Origin: Williamsia soli
GTDB taxonomy: Bacteria > Actinomycetota > Actinomycetes > Mycobacteriales > Mycobacteriaceae
NCBI RefSeq assembly: GCF_017377795.1
Contig: NZ_JAFRDR010000005.1
Coordinates: forward strand, 372,001 to 436,000
Reading direction: 5' to 3'
Length of the DNA: 64,000 bases
Position 1 is the stretch's first letter, and the number at the start of each line of letters is the position of its first letter. The notes below the pieces were generated by a model. It was given only the letters and a program-made list of their open reading frames with translations. It searched no databases and was not told where the DNA came from. The translations under genes and the position numbers were made by a program. Shown in pieces: positions 56,454 to 64,000 of this stretch.

Positions 56454-57494
56454 CTAGTCATACTGCACCTTGATAGATGGGGTGTCGGGTACGGCCTGGC
56501 ACGTCAGAATCATGCCGTCGGCGATCTCGTCGTCGTCGAGTGCATTGTTGGCACGCATGGTCGCGCTTCCCTCGAGCACTTCTCCGATGCAGGTTGCGCA
56601 GTTGCCGGACTCGCACGAAAAGGGGGGTGACAGGCCCGCTCGGCGGGCACTCTCGAGTATCGTCTCGCCCTCCTTGCGGGCGATCTCAACCTTCTTACGG
56701 CCGAGCTGGATCTTGACGGTGCCCAGCTCTACGGCGGCTGTGGCGCCGGTCGCGGGCTTGATGGAGTCGGGAGTGGGTTGGTCCTCCGCGCCTGGAATGG
56801 ATTGCGCTGCCGCGCCGAACTTTTCGGCGAAAACCCGGCCGGGCCCTGGCAGGTTGTCTTCCACGATGGCCATGAAAGGTTCGGGGCCGCAGAGGTAGTG
56901 GTCGCCGTCGGTGTCATCGCCGATGAAGTCCAGCACCCTGGTTGCGTCGAGGAAACCGTCCTCGACGTCATAGCTGTGTGTGACGGACAGTCGGCCAGGG
57001 TACTGGGCCACGAGTTCGTCGAGAGCAGTGTCGAATATTGCCGATGCCCGGTCCCGATCGGCACACAGCAGACGCACGCGGCGATCGGTGGTCGCCAGTG
57101 CGCTCTTGGCCAGGGAGAGGATCGGGGTGATGCCGCTGCCGCCACTGAAGCCGAGCAGGGGCACCGTTGTCTCGTTCAAGCAGAACAGGCCGGCAGGTCG
57201 CGTCAGCTCGACCGTGTCACCCTCGCTGATGTTGTCGTGCATCCAATTCGACACCTTGCCGCCGGGCACGCGCTTGACGGTGGTCATCAGTTCCGTATCG
57301 GTATCTGGCGAACTCGACATGGAGTAGGAGCGGAACAGTTCCTCCCCGTCCACGCTCACCTTGAAAGTGCAGAACTGACCGGCCCGGTAAGAGAACGCAC
57401 CCTCCTCCGGAGCGAGCACGTATGTGCGGGCGTCAGCGGTCTCTTTGACGATCCTCGTCACGGTCGCGCGCTGGAACAACGGGGGCCTCGCCAT
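56454..57494 (-). CDS. KshB/PaaE-type oxygenase reductase (FAD plus [2Fe-2S])
   Basis: The 346-residue protein has an FAD domain (RSYSMSSSP), a NAD domain (GFSGGSGITPILSL) and a C-terminal plant-type ferredoxin domain with the ligands in CESGNCATC and a final Cys in LTCQAVP. It passes electrons from NADH to an oxygenase, as 3-ketosteroid hydroxylase reductase KshB does. The ATG at 57494 has the very strong site AGGAGGTG. No Rieske oxygenase is in the window, so its partner may be one of the P450s or lie outside. It shares an operator-bearing promoter with the divergent ligase gene. Confidence 0.93.
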   Translation of the reverse strand: MARPPLFQRATVTRIVKETADARTYVLAPEEGAFSYRAGQFCTFKVSVDGEELFRSYSMSSSPDTDTELMTTVKRVPGGKVSNWMHDNISEGDTVELTRPAGLFCLNETTVPLLGFSGGSGITPILSLAKSALATTDRRVRLLCADRDRASAIFDTALDELVAQYPGRLSVTHSYDVEDGFLDATRVLDFIGDDTDGDHYLCGPEPFMAIVEDNLPGPGRVFAEKFGAAAQSIPGAEDQPTPDSIKPATGATAAVELGTVKIQLGRKKVEIARKEGETILESARRAGLSPPFSCESGNCATCIGEVLEGSATMRANNALDDDEIADGMILTCQAVPDTPSIKVQYD

Positions 57495-57540
57495 GAGCCA
57501 CCTCCTTCTAGATCGCCGACCCTGCGGCTGTGGTATCCGT

Positions 57541-57583
57541 ATTCTACTGGATGAGAATATCATTCTTCTAGATGAGCTAGGAT
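57541..57583. promoter_or_regulatory. GAGAAT-N3-ATTCT operator in a divergent promoter
   Basis: GAGAAT-ATC-ATTCT (57553-57566) is a perfect 5-bp inverted repeat with three-base spacer between the reductase and ligase genes. TAGAAT on the minus strand (57546-57541) and TAGGAT on the plus strand (57578-57583) are possible -10 elements on either side. Confidence 0.6.
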
Positions 57584-57653
57584 CTTCTCAACTTAGACGG
57601 AACGACGCTTTTCGCCGCGGGTGCCCCAGCAAGCGCCCGGTGAGGATGACTAC

Positions 57654-59075
57654 ATGCACACCCCGACTGCCCTGGTGTTCGAGCAGCAGGAGTTCACACT
57701 CCCGCAGCTCGATCGCCTGACCGCGGGACTTGCCGCGACACTGCGCAGCCGCGGTGTGACGCGGGGTGGCCGGGTGGCTCTCATGTCGTCGAATCGGCCG
57801 GAGTTCGCCATCGCCGTTCGCGCGATCTGGCATGTCGGCGCTGCTGTCGTGCTCCTCAGTCCCGCCTACAAACGAGGCGAGATCGAGCACGCCGTGGAGG
57901 TCACGAGCGTGTCCCACGCTGCGGGTGACAACCCGATCCTCGCGGGATTGATGCCGATGATCGACCTGGACGAACCGATCAGCCCGGTCGACCCGACTGA
58001 ACAGGACGACGAGTCAACCGAGCACGACCCGAATGCCGACGCCGTACTGGTCTTCAGCTCCGGGACGACCGGAATGCCCAAGGCGGTCCGCCACACCCAT
58101 GCTTCGTTGCGCGCCGCCGTTCGGCATTGGCGGGACGCCCTCAAACTAACCAGCGATGACCGCATCCAGATAGTCACGCCACCTTCGCACATACTGGGAC
58201 TGCTCAATCTTGTGACCGCATTCGAAGTCGGCGCCAGGGTGCGTCTGCATCGGCGGTTCGATCTGGACTCGATGTTGCGCCACATCCAAAGTGACCGGAT
58301 CACCCTCGAGATGGTGGTCGCGCCGATTGCGCTGGCGATCGCGGATCACCCCGATCTGGAGTCGTACGACCTGTCGTCGTTGCGATACATGATGTGGGGA
58401 GCCACTCCGGTCACCCCGAGCGTCGCCGAGATCATCACCCGGCGGACCGGTGTCGCCTGGGTACCCGCGTACGGTGCCAGTGAATTGCCGGTGATCACCT
58501 GCAATCCGGTCGACGGCGGAGCGCGACTGGACAGCGTCGGGCGTGCGGTCTCTGGGGTGCGACTACGAGTGGCGGGCATCGAGAGCGGGAAGCCTCTCGG
58601 CGTCGGGGAAACCGGCGAGATCCAGGCGCGCTCGTCGTCGGTGATGGCCGGCTACCTCCCGGGCGAGGCCACGGCGGCCGCCTTCGCTGACAACTGGTAC
58701 CGCACCGGGGACGTCGGGTCCATCGACGCAGACGGCTGGGTGACACTCACCGACCGATCCAAGGAAATGATCAAGGTCAGGGGTTTTCAGGTCGCCCCGG
58801 CTGAGGTCGAGGCGGTGTTACACGGTCATCCGGCGGTCTCGGATTGTGCCGTGTTCGGTGTCCCCGACGCCATGAGCGGAGAGGCAATCGTCGCGGCGGT
58901 CGCCCTCACGAGCCCTGTCGAAGCGCTCGAGCTCGCCGACAGCGTCGGCGAGAGACTCGCCGCGTACAAGCGGCCACACGACATCGTGTTCGTGTCCGAG
59001 ATTCCGCGCCTGCCATCCGGCAAGGTGCTGCGCCGAGTGCTGAAGGAGCGCTATGGACGTACGTCTGACCAGTGA
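57654..59075 (+). CDS. Acyl-CoA ligase (AMP-forming, ANL superfamily)
   Basis: The 473-residue protein has the AMP-binding loop SSGTTGMPKAV, YGASELPV, the hinge YRTGDVGSIDADGWVTLTDRSKEMIKVRGFQV and the catalytic Lys in LPSGKVLRR. It activates a carboxylic acid to its CoA thioester. ATG 57654 follows GTGAGGAT; an in-frame GTG at 57621 is possible. It is the first gene of a plus-strand operon with two acyl-CoA dehydrogenase and two crotonase genes. The compact N-terminal region suggests a non-fatty, probably cyclic acid substrate, which is inference. Confidence 0.9.
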   Translation: MHTPTALVFEQQEFTLPQLDRLTAGLAATLRSRGVTRGGRVALMSSNRPEFAIAVRAIWHVGAAVVLLSPAYKRGEIEHAVEVTSVSHAAGDNPILAGLMPMIDLDEPISPVDPTEQDDESTEHDPNADAVLVFSSGTTGMPKAVRHTHASLRAAVRHWRDALKLTSDDRIQIVTPPSHILGLLNLVTAFEVGARVRLHRRFDLDSMLRHIQSDRITLEMVVAPIALAIADHPDLESYDLSSLRYMMWGATPVTPSVAEIITRRTGVAWVPAYGASELPVITCNPVDGGARLDSVGRAVSGVRLRVAGIESGKPLGVGETGEIQARSSSVMAGYLPGEATAAAFADNWYRTGDVGSIDADGWVTLTDRSKEMIKVRGFQVAPAEVEAVLHGHPAVSDCAVFGVPDAMSGEAIVAAVALTSPVEALELADSVGERLAAYKRPHDIVFVSEIPRLPSGKVLRRVLKERYGRTSDQ

Positions 59076-59958
59076 ACAGCGGCAATTACGGGACGCCGCA
59101 TCCAAGCTTGCCGACGATTTGGGACCGTCATCGGTTTCGGACCTCGACGACGAGACCCGCATCATCCGGCTGGAGAAGGTGGTCGAGAGTACGGGTTGGC
59201 GCGATCTTCGCTCCGACGGTGCTTCGGCCGTCGAGGTCGCCATCGTCGTGGAGGAGTTCGCTCGCGGTTTGGTCGACGTCCCCTTCGTCGGACCGGTGCT
59301 CGCGGACGACGCACTCCGGCACCTGGCCGAAGGCCCGCACCGCTATTCCTTCGTCGTGGATGGCGAAGCTTTCGACGCCCGCGGACTCGAACGAGGGGTG
59401 GTTCTCGGCGAGAACAGCGTCAGCGCCGTGGATCTCGGACCCGGGATCGAGGGTGTGGACCTGACCAAACTGAGCGCGCCGGTGGTGGGCGCCGCTGAGT
59501 CGCTCGGGGAGCTATCGACCGAGCAAGCCCAGCGTGGCCACGCGCTCGCGCTCGTGGCCACCTGCGCTGAATTGCTCGGAGCGGCGAGAGGCGCACACGC
59601 CACGGCTGTGGAATACGCCAAGATTCGAGAGCAGTACGGCAACGCCATCGGTTCCTACCAGGCTGTTGCGCACCTGCTGGCGGAAGGGCTTGCGCTCATC
59701 GAGGGATCGATCAGCGTGCTACGACACGCGGCATGGGCCGTCGACGAACTCGAGCCCGCAGAGGCCATCCATGCGGCCACGGTCGCGAAGCTGTACTGCG
59801 CCCGTACCGCGCGGACGGTGTGCGAAGCAGCAATTCAGGTGCATGGCGGCATCGGCAACACCTGGGAATGTCTTGTCCACGTCTTTTTACGGCGGGCGCT
59901 GACAGCTACCGAACTATTCCCGGTGACCTTGGAGGAGATCCACAGTGGACTTTCGTGA
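59053..59958 (+). CDS. Acyl-CoA dehydrogenase, small partner subunit
   Basis: The 301-residue protein is a short acyl-CoA dehydrogenase family member with an eroded middle domain and the C-terminal helical bundle (AVEYAKIREQYGNAIGSYQAVAHLLAE, then AIQVHGGIGNTWECLVHVFLRRALT). In actinobacterial steroid catabolism, such short proteins pair with a full subunit as alpha2-beta2 enzymes (FadE28-29, ChsE types). It overlaps the ligase gene by 23 bases and the next dehydrogenase gene by 14, supporting a heteromer. Confidence 0.88.
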   Translation: MDVRLTSEQRQLRDAASKLADDLGPSSVSDLDDETRIIRLEKVVESTGWRDLRSDGASAVEVAIVVEEFARGLVDVPFVGPVLADDALRHLAEGPHRYSFVVDGEAFDARGLERGVVLGENSVSAVDLGPGIEGVDLTKLSAPVVGAAESLGELSTEQAQRGHALALVATCAELLGAARGAHATAVEYAKIREQYGNAIGSYQAVAHLLAEGLALIEGSISVLRHAAWAVDELEPAEAIHAATVAKLYCARTARTVCEAAIQVHGGIGNTWECLVHVFLRRALTATELFPVTLEEIHSGLS

Positions 59959-61033
59959 TACAGCCGACGAGGCCGCGTTCCGCGACCGCCTGCGTACCTG
60001 GCTCGGAGAGCGCACAGGTACCTTCGCCACCTCAGGTGATGAGTACTTCACCCGTATGGGCGAATGGCACCGGGCACTGTACGAGGCAGGATTCTTCGGA
60101 CTGAGCTGGCCGAAAGAGTATGGCGGACAGGGGCTGGAGCCGGTCTACGACGTGATACTCGACGAAGAACTGGCCCGGGCGGCATTCCCGCCACGGCCGA
60201 GCCTGGGATACCTGGTCGTCGGTCTCGGCCATCACGGCAGCGATGAGATCCGGCGGCGTTTCGTACCGGGCATGATCAACGGTACCGAGCGCTGGTGCCA
60301 GGGGTTCTCGGAACCGGGTGCCGGATCGGATCTCGCATCGCTGACGACCACGGCCACCCGCGACGGCGACGACTACGTCATCCACGGGCACAAGGTGTGG
60401 ACCAGCTACTCCGACAACGCCGATTGGTGCCTGCTGCTGGCCCGTACCGACAAGGACGTCCCTCGGCACAAAGGTATCTCGGGTTTCATAGTCCCGATGA
60501 AACAGGTCGGCATCGAGCAACGGCCGCTGAAGATGATCAGCGGTGTGACCACAGAGTTCGGGCAGGTGTTGTTCGACGGGGCACGCGTTCCGGCCGCGAA
60601 CATGGTCGGCGCACCCGGCGACGGCTGGAAGCTCGCCATGACCGTGGTCGGACACGAGCGTGAGCCGTCGACCCTTGGTTTCGCGGCCCGCTACAGCAAA
60701 CTGGTCAACCAGATCGCGGCAAAGTCCAAGGGCAAGCCGTCTGATGATCTGGCCTGGGCTGCAGTCGAAACCGAGATGTTGCGTCTGCATGTGCGTCGTA
60801 GATTGTCCGAGCAGCTCGACGGTGTGCAGCACACCTCGGACGGTTCGTTGGACAAGCTGCTGATGACCTGGGTGGAGCAGGCTGTCGGCCACGCGGCGCT
60901 CGACGTGGTCGGTACGAAGGATCCGGAACTGCTCGGTGCGTACTTGTACAGCCGTGCCCAGAGTGTCATGGGCGGCACCTCACAGATTCAGAAGAACATC
61001 ATCGCCTCGCGAATTCTAGGATTGGGAGTTTGA
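59945..61033 (+). CDS. Acyl-CoA dehydrogenase, large partner subunit
   Basis: The 362-residue protein carries the FAD and substrate segments GLSWPKEYGGQGLEP, GFSEPGAGSDLASLTTTATRDGDDYVI and AQSVMGGTSQIQKNIIASRILGL. It starts at GTG inside the end of the preceding small subunit gene. The pair probably forms a heterotetramer acting on a bulky CoA ester, as in cholesterol side-chain degradation. The substrate itself is unknown. Confidence 0.9.
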   Translation: MDFRDTADEAAFRDRLRTWLGERTGTFATSGDEYFTRMGEWHRALYEAGFFGLSWPKEYGGQGLEPVYDVILDEELARAAFPPRPSLGYLVVGLGHHGSDEIRRRFVPGMINGTERWCQGFSEPGAGSDLASLTTTATRDGDDYVIHGHKVWTSYSDNADWCLLLARTDKDVPRHKGISGFIVPMKQVGIEQRPLKMISGVTTEFGQVLFDGARVPAANMVGAPGDGWKLAMTVVGHEREPSTLGFAARYSKLVNQIAAKSKGKPSDDLAWAAVETEMLRLHVRRRLSEQLDGVQHTSDGSLDKLLMTWVEQAVGHAALDVVGTKDPELLGAYLYSRAQSVMGGTSQIQKNIIASRILGLGV

Positions 61034-61035
61034 CC

Positions 61036-61803
61036 ATGTACGACATGCCTGAAGAGATCGACGTCCAGGCTGACGGCTCGCTGCGGATCATCACGTTGAA
61101 TCGGCCGGATGCGCTCAACGCCGTCAACGACGGGCTGCACACCGGATTGGCCCGACTGTGGCCGCAATTGAGTGAGGATCGCGGTGCCCGGGCGGCCGTA
61201 CTGACGGGAGCGGGCAAGGCGTTCTCCGCGGGCGGCGACTTCACATACCTCGCGGAGTTGGCCAAAGACGATGAGCTGCGGGCGAAAACAATTGCACATG
61301 GCCGCGAGATCGTGCTCGGGATGGCTCGCTGCCGGGTCCCGGTGGTGACCGCGGTCAACGGACCCGCGGTGGGCCTGGGGTGCAGCCTGGTATCTCTGAG
61401 CGACATGGTCTACATGGCCGAGACCGCTTACCTTGCCGATCCGCACGTGCAGGTCGGTCTGGTCGCGGCCGATGGAGGCCCGGTGACCTGGCCCCTGCAC
61501 ACCAGCCTTCTGCTGGCCAAGGAATACGCCCTGACCGGTGCGCGCATCTCCGCTGAACGGGCACGCGAGATCGGTCTGGCGAATCATGTCGTCGCGGATC
61601 CCCTCGCGGAGGCAATGGCTTGTGCCAAGCGGATTTCCGAGCAGCCGCAGCAGGCCGTCGAGGCCACGAAACGCCTGCTGAATCTTCATCTCGAGCGTGC
61701 GGTGCTGGCCACCCTCGACTTCGCGATGAGCGCCGAGCACCAGTCGTTCAGCACCGACGACTTCCAGGACAACATCGCCAAACTCACCGCAAAGAAGAGC
61801 TGA
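61036..61803 (+). CDS. Enoyl-CoA hydratase/isomerase family protein
   Basis: The 255-residue crotonase has the oxyanion-hole segments GKAFSAGGDF and GPAVGLGCSLVSLSDMV, and ADPHVQVGLVAADGG in the region that normally holds a catalytic Glu. Hydration of the product of the dehydrogenase pair is the expected role. GGGAG lies seven bases before ATG 61036; a TTG two codons earlier overlaps the upstream stop. Confidence 0.9.
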   Translation: MYDMPEEIDVQADGSLRIITLNRPDALNAVNDGLHTGLARLWPQLSEDRGARAAVLTGAGKAFSAGGDFTYLAELAKDDELRAKTIAHGREIVLGMARCRVPVVTAVNGPAVGLGCSLVSLSDMVYMAETAYLADPHVQVGLVAADGGPVTWPLHTSLLLAKEYALTGARISAERAREIGLANHVVADPLAEAMACAKRISEQPQQAVEATKRLLNLHLERAVLATLDFAMSAEHQSFSTDDFQDNIAKLTAKKS

Positions 61804-61815
61804 CAGAGCAGCACA

Positions 61816-62595
61816 ATGGCTGACGATCTGGGTGCGGGCGGCTTGCGGTTCGAGCGCGAGGGGGCCATCGGATGGTGCACCATCGACCGGCCGGCCGCGC
61901 GGAACGCGTTCACGCCCGCGATGTATTTCGGTCTGAAGAGGGCTGTGCGCCTGGTCAATTCAGATCCCGATCTTGCCGCACTCATCATCACGGGATCCGG
62001 CGACGTGTTCGCGCCGGGTGGTGATCTCGGCGGGCGGGCAGAACCGGGTGACAGTCTTCCGGAGGGACTCGGAAACGATGTCTTGCCGTTTCTGGCGATC
62101 CGAGACAGTCGGGCGCCGGTCATCTCGGCCGTCAACGGCATCTGCCAAGGCGGTGGGCTGCTCGTGGCGATGATGTCCGACATCGCGATTGCCAGCGACC
62201 GCGCAGTCTTCCGGGTACCCGAGTTGCTCCGTGGGATCCCGGACGCCTTCTATGCGGCAGCATTGCCGGCCCACGTCGGGGTGGCGGTCGCGCGGGATCT
62301 GATGTTGTCTGCTCGCAGGTTCGATGCCGCGGAGGCGTTGCGGCTCGGGGTGATCAGTCGGGTCTCGCCCCACGAGCACCTGCGAGACGCGGCGCTGACC
62401 GCGGCTCGTGAGGTGCTTCGAACTGCTCCCGAGGCACGTGCTCAGGTGAAGCGGATGCTCAACGAACGCTATGGACTGATCGACACGCAGACCATGTTCG
62501 GCTCACTGGCCACCTCGCAGGAACTGCGGGAGGGGATGCGCGCCTTCATGGAGAAGCGGGAGCCGAGCTGGGTTCCCGTCGACGTGCCGTCCTGA
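61816..62595 (+). CDS. Enoyl-CoA hydratase/isomerase family protein, second
   Basis: The 259-residue crotonase carries GSGDVFAPGGDL and NGICQGGGLLVAMMSDIAIAS, followed by RVPELLRGIPDAF where a Glu is in the expected active-site place. It follows the first crotonase gene by 12 bases. Two diverged crotonases in one operon suggest separate steps such as hydration and ring hydrolysis. Confidence 0.9.
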   Translation: MADDLGAGGLRFEREGAIGWCTIDRPAARNAFTPAMYFGLKRAVRLVNSDPDLAALIITGSGDVFAPGGDLGGRAEPGDSLPEGLGNDVLPFLAIRDSRAPVISAVNGICQGGGLLVAMMSDIAIASDRAVFRVPELLRGIPDAFYAAALPAHVGVAVARDLMLSARRFDAAEALRLGVISRVSPHEHLRDAALTAAREVLRTAPEARAQVKRMLNERYGLIDTQTMFGSLATSQELREGMRAFMEKREPSWVPVDVPS

Positions 62596-62601
62596 CCGAT
62601 C

Positions 62602-62748
62602 TCAGCGACGAGGTCCGTCGGGTTCTATGGGCACCGAGATCATCAGCGGTGCAACGCCGACGATGGCGGCGGTCGTCAGCAATAGGAACGAATGGCGTTC
62701 GACCAGTCGGCTGGGAGTGGAGTTCTTGGCGATCGGTGCGGGCGACAT
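62602..62748 (-). CDS. Small single-helix membrane protein (48 residues)
   Basis: The product starts MSPAPIAKNSTPSRLVERHS, has one hydrophobic helix (FLLLTTAAIVGVAPLMISVP) and ends EPDGPRR. GAGGAGAATC gives a strong ribosome site seven bases before the ATG, and the composition is unlike antisense noise. It sits just downstream of the convergent crotonase gene. A degenerate relative of the island operator lies about 100 bases upstream. No family is recognised. Confidence 0.6.
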   Translation of the reverse strand: MSPAPIAKNSTPSRLVERHSFLLLTTAAIVGVAPLMISVPIEPDGPRR

Positions 62749-62847
62749 GATTCTCCTCAGCAGGTCACGTACTCGACTCACGACTCGTCATGTGGCGTGA
62801 ATCACTCTGGCAGATACAAACAGAGAACCATGATGCTGTCAAACCGA

Positions 62848-62863
62848 AATGACATTCTCATGC
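62848..62863 (-). promoter_or_regulatory. Degenerate operator-like half-site upstream of the 48-residue gene
   Basis: Read on the minus strand, GAGAAT-GTC-ATTTC has a perfect left arm and a partly matching right arm of the island palindrome. It is about 100 bases upstream of the small gene. Weak on its own. Confidence 0.3.
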
Positions 62864-62950
62864 TGCGGGTGCTTTGTCCTGCCGACAGAAAGCCGCCCGG
62901 TGTCGGATGATGCTCCGATCCCGGGCGACGTCGTACGAACCGACCCTCGA

Positions 62951-63715
62951 CTACTTCGGCGGGAACCGTAGCGCGCCGTCGAGGCGGATGACCTCGCCAT
63001 TGAGGTAATCGTTCTCGATGATGGCAGCGACCAGCGAGGCGTACTCGACCGAGTTGCCCATTCGTTTCGGGTGGGGGACCTGTGGACCCCAATACGCTTC
63101 GAGCTGCTCGGCGGCCTTGCCGTAGGCCGGTGTGTTGATGGTGCCGGGGGCGATGGCCATGACGCGGATGCCCAGGGGCGAGAGGTCGCGGGCGGCGACA
63201 AGGTTCATGCCGACGACTCCGCCTTTGGCTGCGGCATAGGGGAGTTGGCCGATCTGGCCCTCGTAGGCGGCGATGGAAGCGGTGTTGATGATGACGCCGC
63301 GGGTGTTCTCCTCCAGCGGTTCTTGGCGGGCGAGCGCGGCTGCAGCGAGGCGGGTGACGTTGAAGGTCCAGGTCAGATAGGACGTGATCGTCTTGGTGAA
63401 GGCTTCGAGCTTCATGGGGCTGCCGTCTTTGCCGACCAGCCGGCCGCCGCCGGCGGGACCGCCGTGGCAGTCGATGCTGGCGCGGAAGGGGCCGAGCGCT
63501 TCGGCTTCGGCGATGGCGGCGTTGACCGACTCCTCATCGCTGGCGTCGGTGTGGACGTAACGGATACCGAGCTCGTCCTGGAGTGCTTCGCCTTTGTCGT
63601 CGGCTACGTCGGCCACGACGACGTGCGCGCCGGCAGCGTGCAGGCGCCGAACGGTGGCCTCGCCGAGTCCTCCGGTGCCTCCCACGATGAGGACGGAACT
63701 ACCCTTGATCTCCAT
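62951..63715 (-). CDS. Short-chain dehydrogenase, HSD10-like
   Basis: The 254-residue SDR has GGTGGLGEA at residues 12-20, Ser147, Tyr160 and Lys164 (YAAAK), and the pattern of 3-hydroxyacyl-CoA dehydrogenases type II (IDCHGGPAGGGRLVGKDG, INTASIAAYEGQIGQLPY). It would oxidise the hydroxyacyl-CoA made by the hydratases. It is divergent from the second ligase gene with a perfect 6-bp palindrome between them. Confidence 0.9.
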   Translation of the reverse strand: MEIKGSSVLIVGGTGGLGEATVRRLHAAGAHVVVADVADDKGEALQDELGIRYVHTDASDEESVNAAIAEAEALGPFRASIDCHGGPAGGGRLVGKDGSPMKLEAFTKTITSYLTWTFNVTRLAAAALARQEPLEENTRGVIINTASIAAYEGQIGQLPYAAAKGGVVGMNLVAARDLSPLGIRVMAIAPGTINTPAYGKAAEQLEAYWGPQVPHPKRMGNSVEYASLVAAIIENDYLNGEVIRLDGALRFPPK

Positions 63716-63752
63716 GCTGTTTCCCTTCTTGCAATTGATGATCTCAATCTGA

Positions 63753-63767
63753 GAGAATCATATTCTC
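63753..63767. promoter_or_regulatory. Perfect GAGAAT-CAT-ATTCTC operator in a divergent promoter
   Basis: This is the most symmetrical member of the island palindrome, with 6-bp arms and a three-base spacer. It ends directly at the ATG of the ligase gene, so a bound protein would block initiation there, and it also covers the SDR promoter region. Confidence 0.65.
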
Positions 63768-64000
63768 ATGAATATCACGATGATCTTGGAAATGGCAGCG
63801 TCGGCCGACGATCGGGCCGTCGTGACTGCCGGTGGCACGTCGCACAGCGCCGCCGACATCTTGGACCTTGCCCGCCGTGCGGCCTCGGAGTTCACCGCAT
63901 ACCCGGCTGTGCTCTACACGGGCGTCAATGATCTCGCATATCCCGTCGCGCTGTTCGGGGCGGCGATGGCCGGTGTGCCCTTCGTGCCCCTCAACTACCG
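63768..64000 (+). CDS. Acyl-CoA ligase (AMP-forming), N-terminal part only
   Basis: The visible 77 residues (MNITMILEMAASADDRAVVT..., then YPVALFGAAMAGVPFVPLNY) match the N-terminus of ANL superfamily ligases. The gene runs off the window edge. No ribosome site precedes the ATG, which immediately follows a perfect operator, so the message may be leaderless. It is divergent from the HSD10-like SDR gene. Confidence 0.8.
   Translation, partial: MNITMILEMAASADDRAVVTAGGTSHSAADILDLARRAASEFTAYPAVLYTGVNDLAYPVALFGAAMAGVPFVPLNY

Noticed and set aside
56128-56457. A 109-codon open frame upstream of the importer operon
   Set aside because: No ribosome site, no domain, and mixed composition with rare hydrophobic structure. 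I regard the region as non-coding.

Overview
The window reads as a high-GC chromosomal segment of a mycolic-acid actinomycete, most likely Gordonia or a close relative such as Rhodococcus or Williamsia. This is a judgement from gene content, without a database search. The content includes a 421-residue overlapping-type aspartokinase followed by asd, a FurA-KatA-Dps block, a PIG-V-like mannosyltransferase, a DUF222/HNH (13E12-type) protein, a two-domain fatty acyl-CoA reductase, a KshB-like reductase and many acyl-CoA enzymes. I saw no rRNA, tRNA, CRISPR array, transposase or phage gene.

Layout. 1-2.0 kb: a DHA2 drug exporter (cut by the window edge) divergent from its TetR repressor, with a perfect operator between them. 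2.3-9.8 kb: membrane mannosyltransferase, ask-asd, a PLP dehydratase, a secreted protein, a SRPBCC protein and a membrane protein. 9.85-12.6 kb: gluconate regulator, kinase and permease. 12.6-16.3 kb: a secreted propeller-like protein, then furA-katA-dps behind a 12-bp palindrome and ending in two hairpins. 16.4-19.4 kb: two crcB fluoride channel genes and three tandem AIM24 genes, followed by four 35-bp direct repeats. 19.6-23.6 kb: small membrane proteins, a GlxA-like regulator, a secreted serine protease, bacterioferritin, a duplicated-domain protein and bacterioferritin-associated ferredoxin. 23.6-33.98 kb: lipid metabolism (acyl-CoA reductase, thiolase, epoxide hydrolase, LLM oxidoreductase, acyl-CoA dehydrogenase, P450 plus ferredoxin) with the HNH protein inside it. 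34.0-39.8 kb: an EAL-DICT protein and a tightly coupled operon of small membrane protein, ABC ATPase, permease, histidine kinase and response regulator.

From 40.1 kb to the right edge lies what looks like one large catabolic island. Its left part has two CitE-type lyases flanking a flavin reductase, a GntR regulator, an FMN-dependent monooxygenase and a class III CoA-transferase. Its right part has an HSDL2-like SDR, an APH-type kinase, a P450, a dipeptide-type ABC importer, a KshB-like reductase, an acyl-CoA ligase, a paired acyl-CoA dehydrogenase, two crotonases, an HSD10-like SDR and a second ligase. The enzymes would activate, oxidise and cleave a hydrophobic, probably cyclic, carboxylic acid; the substrate cannot be read from sequence.

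The most interesting signal is a short palindrome of the form GAGAAY-N3-RTTCT. It occurs in at least four promoter regions of the right part of the island (before the SDR, the P450, and in both divergent ligase promoters), with weaker relatives before the kinase and a small membrane gene. It looks like the operator of a regulon whose regulator is not in this window. A different motif, around TTGATATxTCAGA, links the flavin reductase and monooxygenase promoters and probably belongs to the local GntR protein. Several very small genes were added by hand, including a 48-residue membrane protein with a strong ribosome binding site at 62602-62748.
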